From contig NZ_OY726397.1 in NCBI RefSeq assembly GCF_963378095.1, positions 4,216,001 to 4,280,000 of the forward strand: a DNA stretch of 64,000 nt. The letters are read 5' to 3'. This document shows positions 55,077 through 64,000 of the stretch, in pieces. Positions within the stretch are counted from its first letter, which is position 1, and the number at the start of each line of letters is the position of its first letter. The position numbers and the translations under genes are program-made. The notes beneath the pieces were generated by a model that was not told the origin of the DNA, searched no databases, and saw only the letters and a program-made list of their open reading frames with translations. The stretch is from Mycolicibacterium sp. MU0053 (GTDB lineage: Bacteria; Actinomycetota; Actinomycetes; Mycobacteriales; Mycobacteriaceae).

Positions 55077-57968
55077 TTGCTCGCCGTCCTGCTCGGCCAC
55101 GCGGTCGCTGCCACTGCCGCGCCGCTGTTGGTGAACAGGTGGGGACGGCGCGCGTTCTACCCGCTGGCACTGGTGCCGCTGCTGTCCCTGATCTGGGTCG
55201 TGGCGTACTGGCCGACCCCGGCCAACGAGGGCGACGCGGCACATCAGGTGCGCATCGACTGGGTGCCGGAGCTGTCGATGGACATCGATCTGCGCTTCGA
55301 CACCCTCGCCGCGATCATGAGCGTGCTGGTGCTGGCCATCGGCGCGTTGGTGCTGTTCTACTGCGGAAGCTACTTCCACCACCGCGACGGCCGCATCGAG
55401 AACCGGCTGCCGAGCTTCGCCGCCGAACTCGTCGCCTTCTCGGGCACCATGTTCGGCCTCGTCGTCAGCGACAACATGCTGATGCTCTACGTCTTCTGGG
55501 AACTGACCACGGTGTTGTCGTTCCTGTTGGTGGGCCACTACGCCGAGCGGGCCACCAGCCGCCGCGCCGCCACCCAGGCGCTGCTGGTGACCACTTTCGG
55601 CGGGCTGGCGATGCTGGTGGGCATCGTCATCCTCGGCGAATACTCCGGCACCTACCTGCTCTCGGAGTTGGTGGCCAATCCGCCGACCGGCCTGGTGATC
55701 GACATCGCGCTGGTCCTGGTGCTGATCGGCGCGCTGTCGAAGTCGGCGATCGTCCCGATGCACTTCTGGCTGCCCGGCGCCATGGCCGCGCCCACCCCCG
55801 TCAGCGCGTACCTGCACGCCGCGGCGATGGTCAAGGCCGGCGTTTACCTGATCGCCCGGATGACGCCCGGGTTCGCCGATGCGGCGCCCTGGCGACCGAT
55901 GATCGTGGCGCTGGGGCTGTTGACCATGCTGCTGGCCGGTTGGCGGGCCGTGCGCGAGTACGACCTCAAACTCATCCTGGCCTTCGGCACGGTGAGCCAA
56001 CTCGGATTGATCACCGTGCTCGTCGGCGCCGGCGGCGGCAATCTGATGCTCGCCGGCCTGACCATGCTGTACGCCCACGCGATGTTCAAGGCCGCGTTGT
56101 TCATGGTGGTCGGCATCATCGACCACTCCACCGGGACCCGCGACATCCGACGGCTGGCCTGGCTGGGCAACCGGGCACCGGCCCTGTTCGCGATCGCGGC
56201 GCTGGGCACCGCCAGCATGGCGTCGTTGCCGCCGTTCCTGGGGTTCATCGGCAAGGAAGGGGCCTTCGAGACGCTGCTGCACAGCCGGTCCCTGGGCGGT
56301 TGGGCGCCCTACGTGTTGGCCGGCGTCGTGCTGGGTTCGGTGTTCACCACCATCTACAGCGTTCGGTTCCTGTGGGGAGCCTTCGCCCGCAAGGGTTTGC
56401 GCGGACCCAGCATCCGGGTCGCCGAACTGCACCGGCCCAAGGTTTCGTTCATGTTGCCGCCGGCCGTCCTCGCGGTGGCCGGCCTGGGCTTCGGCCTGGT
56501 ACCCGGCGCGTTGGAGCGCATGCTGGGCCCGTACGCCGCATCGACGGGGACCCTCGGCTACCACCTGGCGCTGTGGCACGGCCTGAATCTGCCGGTGCTG
56601 CTGTCGGCCCTGGTGCTGGCGGCCGGCGCGGCGGCGTTCTACTTCCGCGCCTGGCTGCGGCGCAACCGCATCGGCTATCTGCCGTTGGGCAACGCCGACC
56701 GGATCTATGACTTCACGCTGCGCGCGCTGGACTTCCTGTCGATCAAGCTGACCGGCTCCACCCAGCGCGGTTCGCTGCCCACCACCCAGGCGATCATCCT
56801 GCTCACCCTGGTGCTGCTGCCCATCGCCGTGCTGATGCTGGGAGCCCGGGACCGCCCCGAGATCGCGGCCTGGGACGAGCCCCTGCAGATCATCGTCGGA
56901 GTGCTGATGGTCTGCGGGGCCCTCGGCGCGGCGGTGCTGCGCAACCGGTTGGCCGCGGTGCTGCTGGTGGGCCTGACCGGATACGGCTGCGGTGCGATCT
57001 TCGCCTTCCACGGCGCACCCGATCTGGCGCTGACCCAGTTCCTGGTGGAGACCCTGACCCTGGTGGTGTTCGTGCTGGTGTTGCGGGCCCTGCCCGCCGA
57101 GGCCGAACTGGCCCAGATGCGCCGGTTCCGGCTGCCGCGGGCGCTGCTGGCGATCGCCGTCGGTGCCACCGTGACCGCGCTGACCACCTTCGCGATGGCG
57201 GCCCGCAACGGCCGGCCCATCGCCGACCTGTTGCCCGATGCCGCCTACCTGCGCGGCCACGGCTCCAACACCGTCAACGTCATCCTGGTCGACATCCGCG
57301 CCTGGGACACCCTCGGCGAGATCTCGGTGTTGGTGGTGGCGGCCACCGGCGTCGCCTCGCTGGTGTTCCGTAACCGGCGCTTCGGGGTCGCGCCGCGCAT
57401 CGCCGATGCGGGCCAGCCCGACATCGGCATGATCAGCACCAGCTACAGCCCCGCCGTCGGCGACATCACCTGGCTGCGCGGCAGCGAGTACCGCGATCCC
57501 CGGGCCCGCTCGCTGGTGCTCGAGGTCGCCACGCGCCTGATCTTCCCGATGATCATGGTGCTGTCGGCGTACTTCTTCTTCACCGGCCACAACACCCCCG
57601 GCGGCGGCTTCGCCGGCGGGCTCACCGCGGGACTGGCGTTGGTGCTGCGCTACCTCGCGGGCGGCCGCTATGAACTCGGCGAGGCGCTGCCGCTGGACGC
57701 GGGGAAGATCCTCGGGGTGGGCCTGGGTCTGGCCGCCGGCACCGCGGTCGGATCGCTGCTGCTGGGCGCGCCGCCGCTGTCGTCGGCACTGATCGAGTTC
57801 GACGTGCCGATCCTCGGCCACATCAAGTTCGTCACCGCCTTGTTCTTCGACCTCGGCGTCTATCTGATCGTCGTCGGGCTGGTGCTTGATGTGTTGCGCA
57901 GCCTCGGTGCGCGCCTGGACGAAGAGGTCTCCAACTGGTCCCAGGCTCCGACGGCGGTGCGCCGGTGA
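55077..57968 (+). CDS. mrpA: Na+/H+ antiporter subunit MrpA (MrpA-MrpB fusion)
   Basis: This 963-aa Mrp antiporter subunit combines a NuoL-like antiporter domain (1-500; Glu in YVFWELTTVLSF, Lys in LSKSAIVPMHFWLPGAMAAPTPVSAY), a DUF4040 MrpA C-terminal region and an MnhB-like end (RLIFPMIMVLSAYFFFTGHNTPGGGFAGG). There is thus no separate mrpB. The start is TTG with GGAG 4 nt before it. The 205-bp upstream spacer, with TAGAAT at 54942-54947 as a possible -10, holds nothing else recognised. It overlaps mrpC (GTGA). Confidence 0.92.
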   Translation: MLAVLLGHAVAATAAPLLVNRWGRRAFYPLALVPLLSLIWVVAYWPTPANEGDAAHQVRIDWVPELSMDIDLRFDTLAAIMSVLVLAIGALVLFYCGSYFHHRDGRIENRLPSFAAELVAFSGTMFGLVVSDNMLMLYVFWELTTVLSFLLVGHYAERATSRRAATQALLVTTFGGLAMLVGIVILGEYSGTYLLSELVANPPTGLVIDIALVLVLIGALSKSAIVPMHFWLPGAMAAPTPVSAYLHAAAMVKAGVYLIARMTPGFADAAPWRPMIVALGLLTMLLAGWRAVREYDLKLILAFGTVSQLGLITVLVGAGGGNLMLAGLTMLYAHAMFKAALFMVVGIIDHSTGTRDIRRLAWLGNRAPALFAIAALGTASMASLPPFLGFIGKEGAFETLLHSRSLGGWAPYVLAGVVLGSVFTTIYSVRFLWGAFARKGLRGPSIRVAELHRPKVSFMLPPAVLAVAGLGFGLVPGALERMLGPYAASTGTLGYHLALWHGLNLPVLLSALVLAAGAAAFYFRAWLRRNRIGYLPLGNADRIYDFTLRALDFLSIKLTGSTQRGSLPTTQAIILLTLVLLPIAVLMLGARDRPEIAAWDEPLQIIVGVLMVCGALGAAVLRNRLAAVLLVGLTGYGCGAIFAFHGAPDLALTQFLVETLTLVVFVLVLRALPAEAELAQMRRFRLPRALLAIAVGATVTALTTFAMAARNGRPIADLLPDAAYLRGHGSNTVNVILVDIRAWDTLGEISVLVVAATGVASLVFRNRRFGVAPRIADAGQPDIGMISTSYSPAVGDITWLRGSEYRDPRARSLVLEVATRLIFPMIMVLSAYFFFTGHNTPGGGFAGGLTAGLALVLRYLAGGRYELGEALPLDAGKILGVGLGLAAGTAVGSLLLGAPPLSSALIEFDVPILGHIKFVTALFFDLGVYLIVVGLVLDVLRSLGARLDEEVSNWSQAPTAVRR

Positions 57969-58444
57969 CCACCTACCTGGTGCAACTGTGCCTGATCGGG
58001 GCACTGATCAGCTGCGGCATCTACATGCTGCTGGAACGCAACCTGACCCGGATGCTGCTGGGTCTGCTGCTGGTCAGCAACGGCATGAACCTGCTGCTCC
58101 TGTCCGCCGGCGGCCGCGCCGGTAATCCCCCGGTCTACGGGCGCAGCAGCGCCGAGGGCACCGCCACCGCCGACCCGCTGGCCCAGGCGATGATCCTGAC
58201 CGCGATCGTGATCACCATGGGCGTGGCCGCGTTCGTGCTGGCGCTGACGTATCGCTCCTACCGACTGACCACCGCCGAAGAGGTCGCCGACGACATCGAG
58301 GACACCAGCATCTCGAAGGCCGCCGAAACCGCCGACATCTCCGATGAAGTCGACGACGACGTCGACGAGGCCGCCATCACCCATCCCGACACCGACGAAC
58401 CCGATGAACTCGATGCCCTGCCGGGCCGGGAGGGCTCGCGTTGA
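57965..58444 (+). CDS. mrpC: Na+/H+ antiporter subunit MrpC
   Basis: This 159-aa NuoK-like subunit has three membrane helices (QLCLIGALISCGIYMLL; MLLGLLLVSNGMNLLLLS; QAMILTAIVITMGVAAFVLAL). The typical ERNLTRMLLGLLLVSNGMNLL and DPLAQAMILTAIVI motifs are present. A 60-residue acidic hydrophilic tail follows, longer than usual for MrpC. GTGA overlap with mrpA and TTGA overlap with mrpD. Confidence 0.92.
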   Translation: MTTYLVQLCLIGALISCGIYMLLERNLTRMLLGLLLVSNGMNLLLLSAGGRAGNPPVYGRSSAEGTATADPLAQAMILTAIVITMGVAAFVLALTYRSYRLTTAEEVADDIEDTSISKAAETADISDEVDDDVDEAAITHPDTDEPDELDALPGREGSR

Positions 58445-60051
58445 TCCCCGAAAGCCTGGGCCCCATGCTGGCCCCACTCCCGGTGCTGATCTCGTTGATC
58501 GCCGCGGCCTCGACGCTGATCGCCGGCCGTCGGCCGCGCCTGCAGCGGTTCATCACGCTGTTCTCGCTGGCCGGGATCGTGGTGGTGTGCGCCGCGCTGC
58601 TGTACATCGCCGACCGCTACGGCACCATCGCGGTGCACGTCGGCGGTTGGGGCGAGTCCGAACCCGGCATGGGACCGCTGGGCATCACGCTGGTGGTGGA
58701 CCGGCTTTCGGCCATGATGCTGGTCGTTTCGACAATGGTGCTGCTGACCGTCGTCTACTACGCCATCGGGCAGGGTATCCGCGACGGCGACGAGCAGCAG
58801 CCGGTGTCGATCTTCCTGCCGACCTATCTGGTCCTGGCGGCCGGCGTCTGTTACGCATTCCTGGCCGGTGACCTGTTCAACCTGTTCATCGGTTTCGAGG
58901 TGCTGCTGACCGCGAGCTTCGTGCTGCTCACGATCGGCGCGAGCAAGGACCGGGTGCGCGCGGGCATCACCTACGTGATGGTCTCCATGGTGTCCTCGCT
59001 GATCTTCCTGTTCGGCCTGGCGCTGGTCTACGCGGCGACCGGGACGTTGAACATGGCCGAACTCGCGCTGCGCCTCGACGACGTCAGCGACGGCACCCGC
59101 AACGCGCTGTTCGCCGTCCTGCTGGTCGCCTTCGGCATCAAGGCCGCGGTCTTCCCGCTCTCGACGTGGCTGCCCGACTCCTACCCCACCGCACCCGCAC
59201 CGGTGACCGCGGTGTTCGCCGGCCTGCTGACCAAGGTCGGTGTCTACGCGATCATCCGCGCGCATTCGCTGCTGTTCCCGGGCGGCGCGCTGGACCGGAT
59301 TCTGATGGTCGCGGCGCTGCTGACGATGCTGGTCGGCATTTTGGGCGCCATCGCCCAGAACGACATCAAACGTCTGCTGTCCTTCACCTTGGTCAGCCAC
59401 ATCGGCTACATGGTGTTCGGCGTCGCGCTGTCCACCCAGCTGGGGATGGCCGGTGCCATCTACTACGTGGCCCACCACATCATCGTGCAGACCACGCTGT
59501 TCCTGGTGGTGGGCCTGATCGAGCGGCAGGCCGGCGCCTCCACGCTGCGCCGGATCGGTGGGCTGGCCGCGGCCAGCCCGGTGTTGGCGTTCGTGTTCGT
59601 GGTGCCGGCGCTGAACCTCGGCGGCATCCCGCCGTTCTCGGGCTTCATCGGCAAGGTCGCACTGCTCGAGGGCGGCGCCGAGGTCGGATCGGTGCTGGCC
59701 TGGCTGCTGGTCGGCGGATCCGTGGTCACCAGCCTGCTGACGCTCTACGTCGTCACCCGGGTGTGGACCAAGGCGTTCTGGCGCGAACGGGTCGACGCCC
59801 CCGAGGGCGAGTTGTCGGCGGCCTCACCGTCGGCGCTGCTCGAGGACGCCGATGACGACGTCGTCTTCGCCGACCGCGACGATGTCGGCCGGATGCCCAT
59901 CGGCATGCTGTTGCCGACGGGGGCGCTGATCGTGGCGGGGCTGTGCCTGACCGTGTTCGCGGGACCGATCTTCAGCTACAGCGACCGGGCGGCGGCCCAG
60001 GTGATCGACCGCAATCAGTACATCTCGTCGGTGGTGGGTGATCGCCCGTGA
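58441..60051 (+). CDS. mrpD: Na+/H+ antiporter subunit MrpD
   Basis: This 536-aa NuoN/MrpD-like subunit has about 14 helices. The conserved Glu is in LFIGFEVLLTASFVLL and the Lys in VAFGIKAAVFPLSTWLPDSYPTAPAPVTAVFAGLLTKVGVY; a second Lys follows in NDIKRLLSFTLVSHIGYM. It forms the proton and cation path with MrpA. The start is TTG, coupled to mrpC. A hydrophilic insertion (about 460-495, acidic) precedes the last helix. Confidence 0.93.
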   Translation: MIPESLGPMLAPLPVLISLIAAASTLIAGRRPRLQRFITLFSLAGIVVVCAALLYIADRYGTIAVHVGGWGESEPGMGPLGITLVVDRLSAMMLVVSTMVLLTVVYYAIGQGIRDGDEQQPVSIFLPTYLVLAAGVCYAFLAGDLFNLFIGFEVLLTASFVLLTIGASKDRVRAGITYVMVSMVSSLIFLFGLALVYAATGTLNMAELALRLDDVSDGTRNALFAVLLVAFGIKAAVFPLSTWLPDSYPTAPAPVTAVFAGLLTKVGVYAIIRAHSLLFPGGALDRILMVAALLTMLVGILGAIAQNDIKRLLSFTLVSHIGYMVFGVALSTQLGMAGAIYYVAHHIIVQTTLFLVVGLIERQAGASTLRRIGGLAAASPVLAFVFVVPALNLGGIPPFSGFIGKVALLEGGAEVGSVLAWLLVGGSVVTSLLTLYVVTRVWTKAFWRERVDAPEGELSAASPSALLEDADDDVVFADRDDVGRMPIGMLLPTGALIVAGLCLTVFAGPIFSYSDRAAAQVIDRNQYISSVVGDRP

Positions 60052-60626
60052 AGAGGTTCACCGTGCGGTGGCTGGCGCTGCGGCTCTGGATGCTGATCTG
60101 GCTGATGCTGGTCTGGGTGCTGTTGTGGGGCAGTTTTTCCCCGGCCAATGTGATCGGTGGTTTCGCCATCGCGTTGGTGGTGACCGTGCTGCTGCCGTTG
60201 CCGCCCGTCCCGGTCGAGGGGCGGGTGCACCCGCTGTCGCTGGCCTACCTCATCGTGCGAGTCGCGTGGGCGCTGGTGCAGTCCAGTACCCAGATCGCGT
60301 GGCTGACGATCAGGCCGACGGGACCGCCGATCACCGCGGTGCTGCGGGCGCACCTGAACCTCAAGTCCGATCTGGTGCTCGCGCTCGCGGTCAACATCAT
60401 GAACGTGATCCCGGGTTCGATCGTGCTCGAGATCGACCAGGAACGCCGGATGGTCTACGTCCACGTGATCGACGCCAGCACCGAGAAGGCGGTCAGCAAG
60501 TTCTACCGCCAGGCGGCGTGGGTGGAACGATTGTTGATCCGGGCCTTCGAGCGCGACGAGGAATGGCGGCCGGCCGCGCACGACGAGGCGGGACACGACG
60601 GGAATGCGGAGGTCGAGCGCGCATGA
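60048..60626 (+). CDS. mrpE: Na+/H+ antiporter subunit MrpE
   Basis: This 192-aa MnhE-family protein has two to three N-terminal helices (WMLIWLMLVWVLLWGSFS; VIGGFAIALVVTVLLPL) followed by a cytoplasmic part with NIMNVIPGSIVLEIDQERRMVYVHVIDA, the family signature. Its function inside the Mrp complex is structural. GTGA overlap with mrpD and ATGA overlap with mrpF. Confidence 0.92.
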   Translation: MKRFTVRWLALRLWMLIWLMLVWVLLWGSFSPANVIGGFAIALVVTVLLPLPPVPVEGRVHPLSLAYLIVRVAWALVQSSTQIAWLTIRPTGPPITAVLRAHLNLKSDLVLALAVNIMNVIPGSIVLEIDQERRMVYVHVIDASTEKAVSKFYRQAAWVERLLIRAFERDEEWRPAAHDEAGHDGNAEVERA

Positions 60627-60901
60627 TGATCGTCTGGATCCTGGCCGGCATCATGTTGTCGTCGGCCGCGGCCATCACGATGTTCCGGCTGCTGGCGGGG
60701 CCCAGCACGCTGGATCGGTTGGTGGCCCTGGACACCACGATCGCCCTCACCATGTGCGGCATCGGCACCTGGGCCGCGTTCAGCCTGGACACCACGGTTA
60801 CTTACAGCATGGCCGCGCTGTCGCTGATCAGCTTCGTGGGCTCGGTCAGCATCGCGCGGTTCCGCGTGCCGGACGCCCCCGATACGGAGGTCTCGCGATG
60901 A
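60623..60901 (+). CDS. mrpF: Na+/H+ antiporter subunit MrpF
   Basis: This 92-aa protein has three helices and the family motif ITMFRLLAGPSTLDRLVALDT (positions about 18-38), with the Asp that has been implicated in ion handling in Mrp complexes. ATGA overlaps with mrpE and mrpG on both sides. Confidence 0.92.
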   Translation: MMIVWILAGIMLSSAAAITMFRLLAGPSTLDRLVALDTTIALTMCGIGTWAAFSLDTTVTYSMAALSLISFVGSVSIARFRVPDAPDTEVSR

Positions 60902-61248
60902 ATCTCACCGACTTCTTCGCCGGGGCGCTGATTCTGAGCGGCTCCGCGCTGGCGCTGACCGCGGCCATCGGCGTGGTCCGATTCCCGGACACCCTGGCGC
61001 GCATGCACGCCGCCACCAAGCCCCAGGTGCTCGGCCTGCTGCTGGTACTGGCCGGCGCCGCGACGCGCCTGCAGGGCAACGCCGACATCGGGATGTTGAT
61101 CCTGACCGGTCTTTTCACCGTGATCACGGCCCCGGTGATCGCCCAGCGGGTCGGTCAACTCGCGTATCGGGAACAGAATCTCCAGGATCGGCTCACGGTC
61201 GATGAGATGCGCAACGAGACCGACGAGGACACCGCACCGCAGCGATAG
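60898..61248 (+). CDS. mrpG: Na+/H+ antiporter subunit MrpG
   Basis: This 116-aa MnhG-family subunit has the motif IGVVRFPDTLARMHAATKPQ (about 23-42), three helices and a charged tail of about 25 residues. It is the last gene of the mrpACDEFG operon; its stop is 3 bp from the stop of the convergent LON-domain gene. Confidence 0.92.
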   Translation: MNLTDFFAGALILSGSALALTAAIGVVRFPDTLARMHAATKPQVLGLLLVLAGAATRLQGNADIGMLILTGLFTVITAPVIAQRVGQLAYREQNLQDRLTVDEMRNETDEDTAPQR

Positions 61249-61251
61249 CGT

Positions 61252-61893
61252 CTAGTCCGGCGCGGTGGCCTGAAACCGCGCCATCGCGTCGACGGTCTCC
61301 ACGGCTTCGCGCAACGCCGCCAGCCGCTGCGCCGGGCCGGGCGCGGCCAGCACCGCATAGCGGTCGGCCGGCCCGATCGGGACGCAGCCGGCCAGCGCGT
61401 ACAGCCGCGGCCCCGGCTCCTCGGGCAGTTCGCCCAGCACCGCGGACCGGCTCGCGAGCTGGATCTCCCGGGCGCCGGCCAGGAATTCCAGCAGCGACCA
61501 GATGTCGTCCTCGAGCACCGCGAGATCGGCGGCGCCGACGTCACCAGGCTCGTCGGGCCAGTCCCTGATCACCGCGCGCGGGAACGGATCGTCGGGCAGC
61601 CATTCGGTTACTTGGAACCGTTCCTGCACACTGCATTTCAACTGATAGCGGCCCCCGCCGTGATCGGCGAACTGTACGATCCGGGCCAGCGCGCCGACGT
61701 CGTTGCGCTCGTCGCCACCGCCGACCTCGCGCCCGCGCGCGATCAGGACCACCCCGAACGCCGGGTCCGCACTGTCCAGACAGGCCCGCACCAGGGCCGC
61801 ATAGCGCGGCTCGAAGACCCGCAGCGGCAGCGACTCACCGGGCAGCAGCGCCGACTGCAGGGGGAACATCGGCGTCGTCGGCTGGGCCGTCAT
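61252..61893 (-). CDS. LON-substrate-binding domain protein (Rv0434-like)
   Basis: This 213-aa protein has a LON N-terminal (PUA-like) domain: MFPLQSALLPGESLPLRVFEPRYAALV and ARIVQFADHGGGRYQLKCSVQERFQV are typical. No ATPase or protease domain follows, so it is a stand-alone substrate-binding domain of unknown role. The ATG is 7 nt after TAAGCT (minus, 61901-61906), a -10 that lies at the end of the ybdK-like gene, suggesting its own promoter. Confidence 0.86.
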   Translation of the reverse strand: MTAQPTTPMFPLQSALLPGESLPLRVFEPRYAALVRACLDSADPAFGVVLIARGREVGGGDERNDVGALARIVQFADHGGGRYQLKCSVQERFQVTEWLPDDPFPRAVIRDWPDEPGDVGAADLAVLEDDIWSLLEFLAGAREIQLASRSAVLGELPEEPGPRLYALAGCVPIGPADRYAVLAAPGPAQRLAALREAVETVDAMARFQATAPD

Positions 61894-61903
61894 GATGACG
61901 AGC

Positions 61904-63031
61904 TTATTCGTCCAACTCGGCGACGATCGCGTCGACCACCGCGCGCAGATCGCCGTCGTGCTCCTCGGCGACCCGATGCTGGCGCTGATACGAGGCGCCG
62001 ATGCGCGGGATGTCGGCCACGCTGTCGAGTTCGGCGACGCAGTCCAACGACCGGGCGATCGGCTGCAGCCGGGTCAGGACGTCATCGAGATCCTCGGTCA
62101 CCAGCCGCTCGTTGCTGTCCGCATCGAGGATGATGACCGCGTCGAGGCCGTACCGCGCGGCGCGCCACTTGTTCTCCTGCACGTGCCACGGCGGCATGGT
62201 CGGCAGCGCCTCGCCGGCGTCGAGGCGCCGATCCAGGTCCACGATGAGGCAGTGCGTCAGCGCGACCAGCGCGGCCAGTTCCCGGACGTTGGAGATGCCG
62301 TCGAAGATCCGCACCTCGATCGTGCCGAGATGCGGCGACGGTCGGACGTCCCACCGGACCTCGTTGATCTGATCGATGATGCCGGTTTTCTTCTGGTCGG
62401 CGACGAAACCCTCGAACTCGCGCCAGGTTTGGAACTGGAACGGCAGCCCCGCGGTGGGCAACTGCTGGAACATCATCGACCGGTTGCTGGCGTACCCGGT
62501 GTCGGCGCCGGCCCACCACGGCGAGGACGCCGACAGCGCCAACAGGTGCGGGTACTGGTTGAGCAGCGCGGAGATGATCGGCATCACCTTGTGCGACGAC
62601 GACACCCCGACGTGGACGTGCACCCCCCAGATCAACATCTGCCGGCCCCACCACTGGGTGCGTTTGATCAGCTCGGCGTAGCGCGGGGCGTCGGTGAGTT
62701 GCTGCGAATCCCACGTGGCGAAGGGATGCGTGCCCGCGCAGAACAATTCCATGTTGCGGGCCCGCACCACCTGCTTGACCGAGCTCAGGGTGCCGCGCAG
62801 ATCGTTCACCGCCTCGGCGGTGTTGCGGCAGATCCCGGTGACCAATTCGATGGTGTTCCGCAGCAATTCTTGGTGGACGTGCGGGTTCTCACCGAATTCG
62901 GCGATCACCTCCGCGGCCTCGTTGCTCAGGTCGCGGGTGTCGGCATCGACGAGGGCGAACTCCCATTCGACGCCGACCGTGGGCCGGTAGGAGCCGGCGA
63001 AGTCGATCCGGTTATTGGCCGGAGATGACAC
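61904..63031 (-). CDS. YbdK-type carboxylate-amine ligase (GCS2 family, Rv0433-like)
   Basis: This 375-aa glutamate-cysteine ligase 2-type enzyme (Rv0433 376 aa) has [13 protein letters not shown] near the start (metal-binding Glu), [28 protein letters not shown] and TIEVRIFDG. It forms an amide bond from ATP, a carboxylate and an amine; as mycobacteria use mycothiol, glutathione synthesis is unlikely and the substrate is open. The GTG start gives an overlap of 20 nt with the sodC end. Confidence 0.9.
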   Translation of the reverse strand: MSSPANNRIDFAGSYRPTVGVEWEFALVDADTRDLSNEAAEVIAEFGENPHVHQELLRNTIELVTGICRNTAEAVNDLRGTLSSVKQVVRARNMELFCAGTHPFATWDSQQLTDAPRYAELIKRTQWWGRQMLIWGVHVHVGVSSSHKVMPIISALLNQYPHLLALSASSPWWAGADTGYASNRSMMFQQLPTAGLPFQFQTWREFEGFVADQKKTGIIDQINEVRWDVRPSPHLGTIEVRIFDGISNVRELAALVALTHCLIVDLDRRLDAGEALPTMPPWHVQENKWRAARYGLDAVIILDADSNERLVTEDLDDVLTRLQPIARSLDCVAELDSVADIPRIGASYQRQHRVAEEHDGDLRAVVDAIVAELDE

Positions 63032-63692
63032 CGCAGGCCACTCGCTTACCGGCGTCGCCGGTGGCCATGGTGGTCTCATCCGGGCCCGGAGTGCCGTTGA
63101 CCTGGTTGTACCGCTCCGGCGGGATGTTGGCGAAGTTGTCCGCCTGCTCGTGGATCATGATCGCGGTCTGCTCACCGCTGAGCAGGTCCTCTTCGGTGAA
63201 GGCGTCGGTGGTGGTCACCAGCAGCGCCGAGCCGTCCTCGCGCACCTGCAGCGAGGTCAGGTCACCGCTGGCCGGGTGTCCGCTGTGACCGGGCACCTGG
63301 AAATGTCCACCGGCCGAAAGGAAGTCGCCGGGCGCGCCGCCGTCGGGCGCCACCGAGTTCGGCTCACACTTGCCGACCGAATGGATGTGCAGGCCGTGGA
63401 AACCGGGCGTCAGCTTCCCGGTGCCGGTGGTCTCCACGGTGACGGTGGCGTGGCCGCTGCTGAACTCGAACCTGGCGGTCGCGACCTGCGCGCCGGAGGC
63501 GTCGTTGATCGGCACCGTGAGCTTGTCGGCGCCGCCACCGTGGCCGTCGTCGACTCCGGACGGGGCCGGTGAGCCGGTCCAAACCGACGGCGTGGTGCCG
63601 GGCGCGTCGGAGGGGTTCTCTCCGGGCGGCGAGCAGGCGGCCAGCAGGGCAAGGGGGGCAGCAAACAGGACTGCAGCGGCGGGCTTGAGCAT
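63012..63692 (-). CDS. sodC: Cu/Zn superoxide dismutase, lipoprotein
   Basis: This 226-aa SodC lipoprotein (Rv0432) has the lipobox LLAAC near residue 20, then a Pro/Ser/Gly linker and the dismutase barrel. Metal ligands: [33 protein letters not shown] and [11 protein letters not shown]. Cys in VGKCEPN and RVACGVI form the structural disulfide. It removes superoxide at the cell surface. The ATG is 7 nt after TAGGCT (minus, 63700-63705), inside the end of virR. Confidence 0.95.
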   Translation of the reverse strand: MLKPAAAVLFAAPLALLAACSPPGENPSDAPGTTPSVWTGSPAPSGVDDGHGGGADKLTVPINDASGAQVATARFEFSSGHATVTVETTGTGKLTPGFHGLHIHSVGKCEPNSVAPDGGAPGDFLSAGGHFQVPGHSGHPASGDLTSLQVREDGSALLVTTTDAFTEEDLLSGEQTAIMIHEQADNFANIPPERYNQVNGTPGPDETTMATGDAGKRVACGVISGQ

Positions 63693-63702
63693 AGGCAGAA
63701 GC

Positions 63703-64000
63703 CTAACCTGTGACGACAACGATCACGCCCGGTGGCTGCTCCATTAGTTCGGGAAGTCGGGGCTCAACTGGGGCTTCCAGCGCTCGACCGACGTCTTCGG
63801 CGGCGGCTTGCTCGCCCTCGGCATCGCCGAAGTACACCGTGGTGACCTCCACGCTGGGCAGCGTCAGGTTGCCGGTCTCGGTGACCGGGAAGCCCTCGTC
63901 CCGCAACCGGGTCGCCGCCCGATCGGCCGCGCCCGCGACCTCGGAGATGTTGTAGACCCGCACGTCGGCCCGGGGCGCGGGCTCCGCTTCGGCGGGTTCC
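63703..64000 (-). CDS. virR: LytR_C domain protein VirR, C-terminal part
   Basis: About 98 residues are in the window; the start lies beyond its end. The visible part is a Pro/Ala/Glu linker ([12 protein letters not shown]) and a LytR_C domain ([41 protein letters not shown], ending [10 protein letters not shown]). The position upstream of sodC matches Rv0431, VirR, a membrane-anchored protein controlling vesicle production and cell-wall porosity in M. tuberculosis. The stop codon overlaps the sodC -10. Confidence 0.82.
   Translation of the reverse strand, partial: EPAEAEPAPRADVRVYNISEVAGAADRAATRLRDEGFPVTETGNLTLPSVEVTTVYFGDAEGEQAAAEDVGRALEAPVEPRLPELMEQPPGVIVVVTG

Noticed and set aside
55044..58004. 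A 986-codon open frame opposite mrpA
   Set aside because: It encodes Gln/His/Arg-rich low-complexity sequence with no motif, while the plus strand encodes an intact MrpA; it is a GC-rich shadow frame.

Overview
The window is GC-rich chromosomal DNA from a mycobacterium, most likely a fast-growing Mycolicibacterium-type species. The order hbhA, XRE regulator, DUF445 protein, madR, umaA, fadB2, icl, acyl-ACP thioesterase, ramB, lpd, DUF779, prolyl oligopeptidase, mmpS/mmpL, groEL2, SDR, moeA, psd, pssA, Cdc48-like ATPase, LON protein, YbdK ligase, sodC and virR reproduces the M. tuberculosis Rv0475-to-Rv0431 order in reverse. Accessory blocks are inserted at several points and the sigK-ufaA1 part is missing. 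No rRNA, tRNA, CRISPR array, transposase or prophage gene was seen.

Layout. 1-14.2 kb: the hbhA end, lipid modification (umaA, fadB2), the glyoxylate shunt (icl) with its regulator ramB, and lpd. icl and ramB carry the same 17-bp motif upstream. 14.2-20.5 kb: prolyl oligopeptidase and an mmpS4/mmpL4-like export pair with a divergent TetR gene. 20.6-29.2 kb: an accessory island with two copies of a three-gene module (EspC-like small protein, large ~510-aa protein with a Gly/Ala-rich hydrophobic C-terminus, multi-pass membrane protein). The copies flank a detached mbtL-mbtM pair and a mycothiol-transferase-like gene. 29.2-37.5 kb: VOC protein, N-acyl-D-amino-acid deacylase-like amidohydrolase, FMN-barrel protein, secreted serine protease, and a cobalamin-riboswitch-controlled BtuFCD-type importer with an MBL-fold hydrolase, then an MFS carrier. 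37.6-39.5 kb: groEL2 with two CIRCE operators. 39.6-46.8 kb: cupin, helicase, and a cyclase / class IV-like lanthionine synthetase / precursor peptide operon. 46.8-55 kb: two PH-domain membrane proteins and the SDR-moeA-psd-pssA-ATPase run. 55-61.3 kb: a complete Mrp (Mnh) Na+/H+ antiporter operon, mrpA to mrpG, every junction an NTGA overlap. 61.3-64 kb: LON-domain protein, YbdK-type ligase, sodC and the 3' end of virR.

Most single-gene starts here sit 6-8 nt after a TANNNT-like -10 hexamer, the mycobacterial leaderless pattern; this was used to choose several starts. The observations most worth pursuing are the duplicated EspC/large/membrane module, which looks like a type VII secretion toxin-immunity system; the lanthipeptide operon with its membrane adenylate cyclase; the cobalamin riboswitch and importer; and an MbtL acyl carrier protein whose phosphopantetheine serine is replaced by tryptophan. 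Comparisons with M. tuberculosis are from memory, not from a search.
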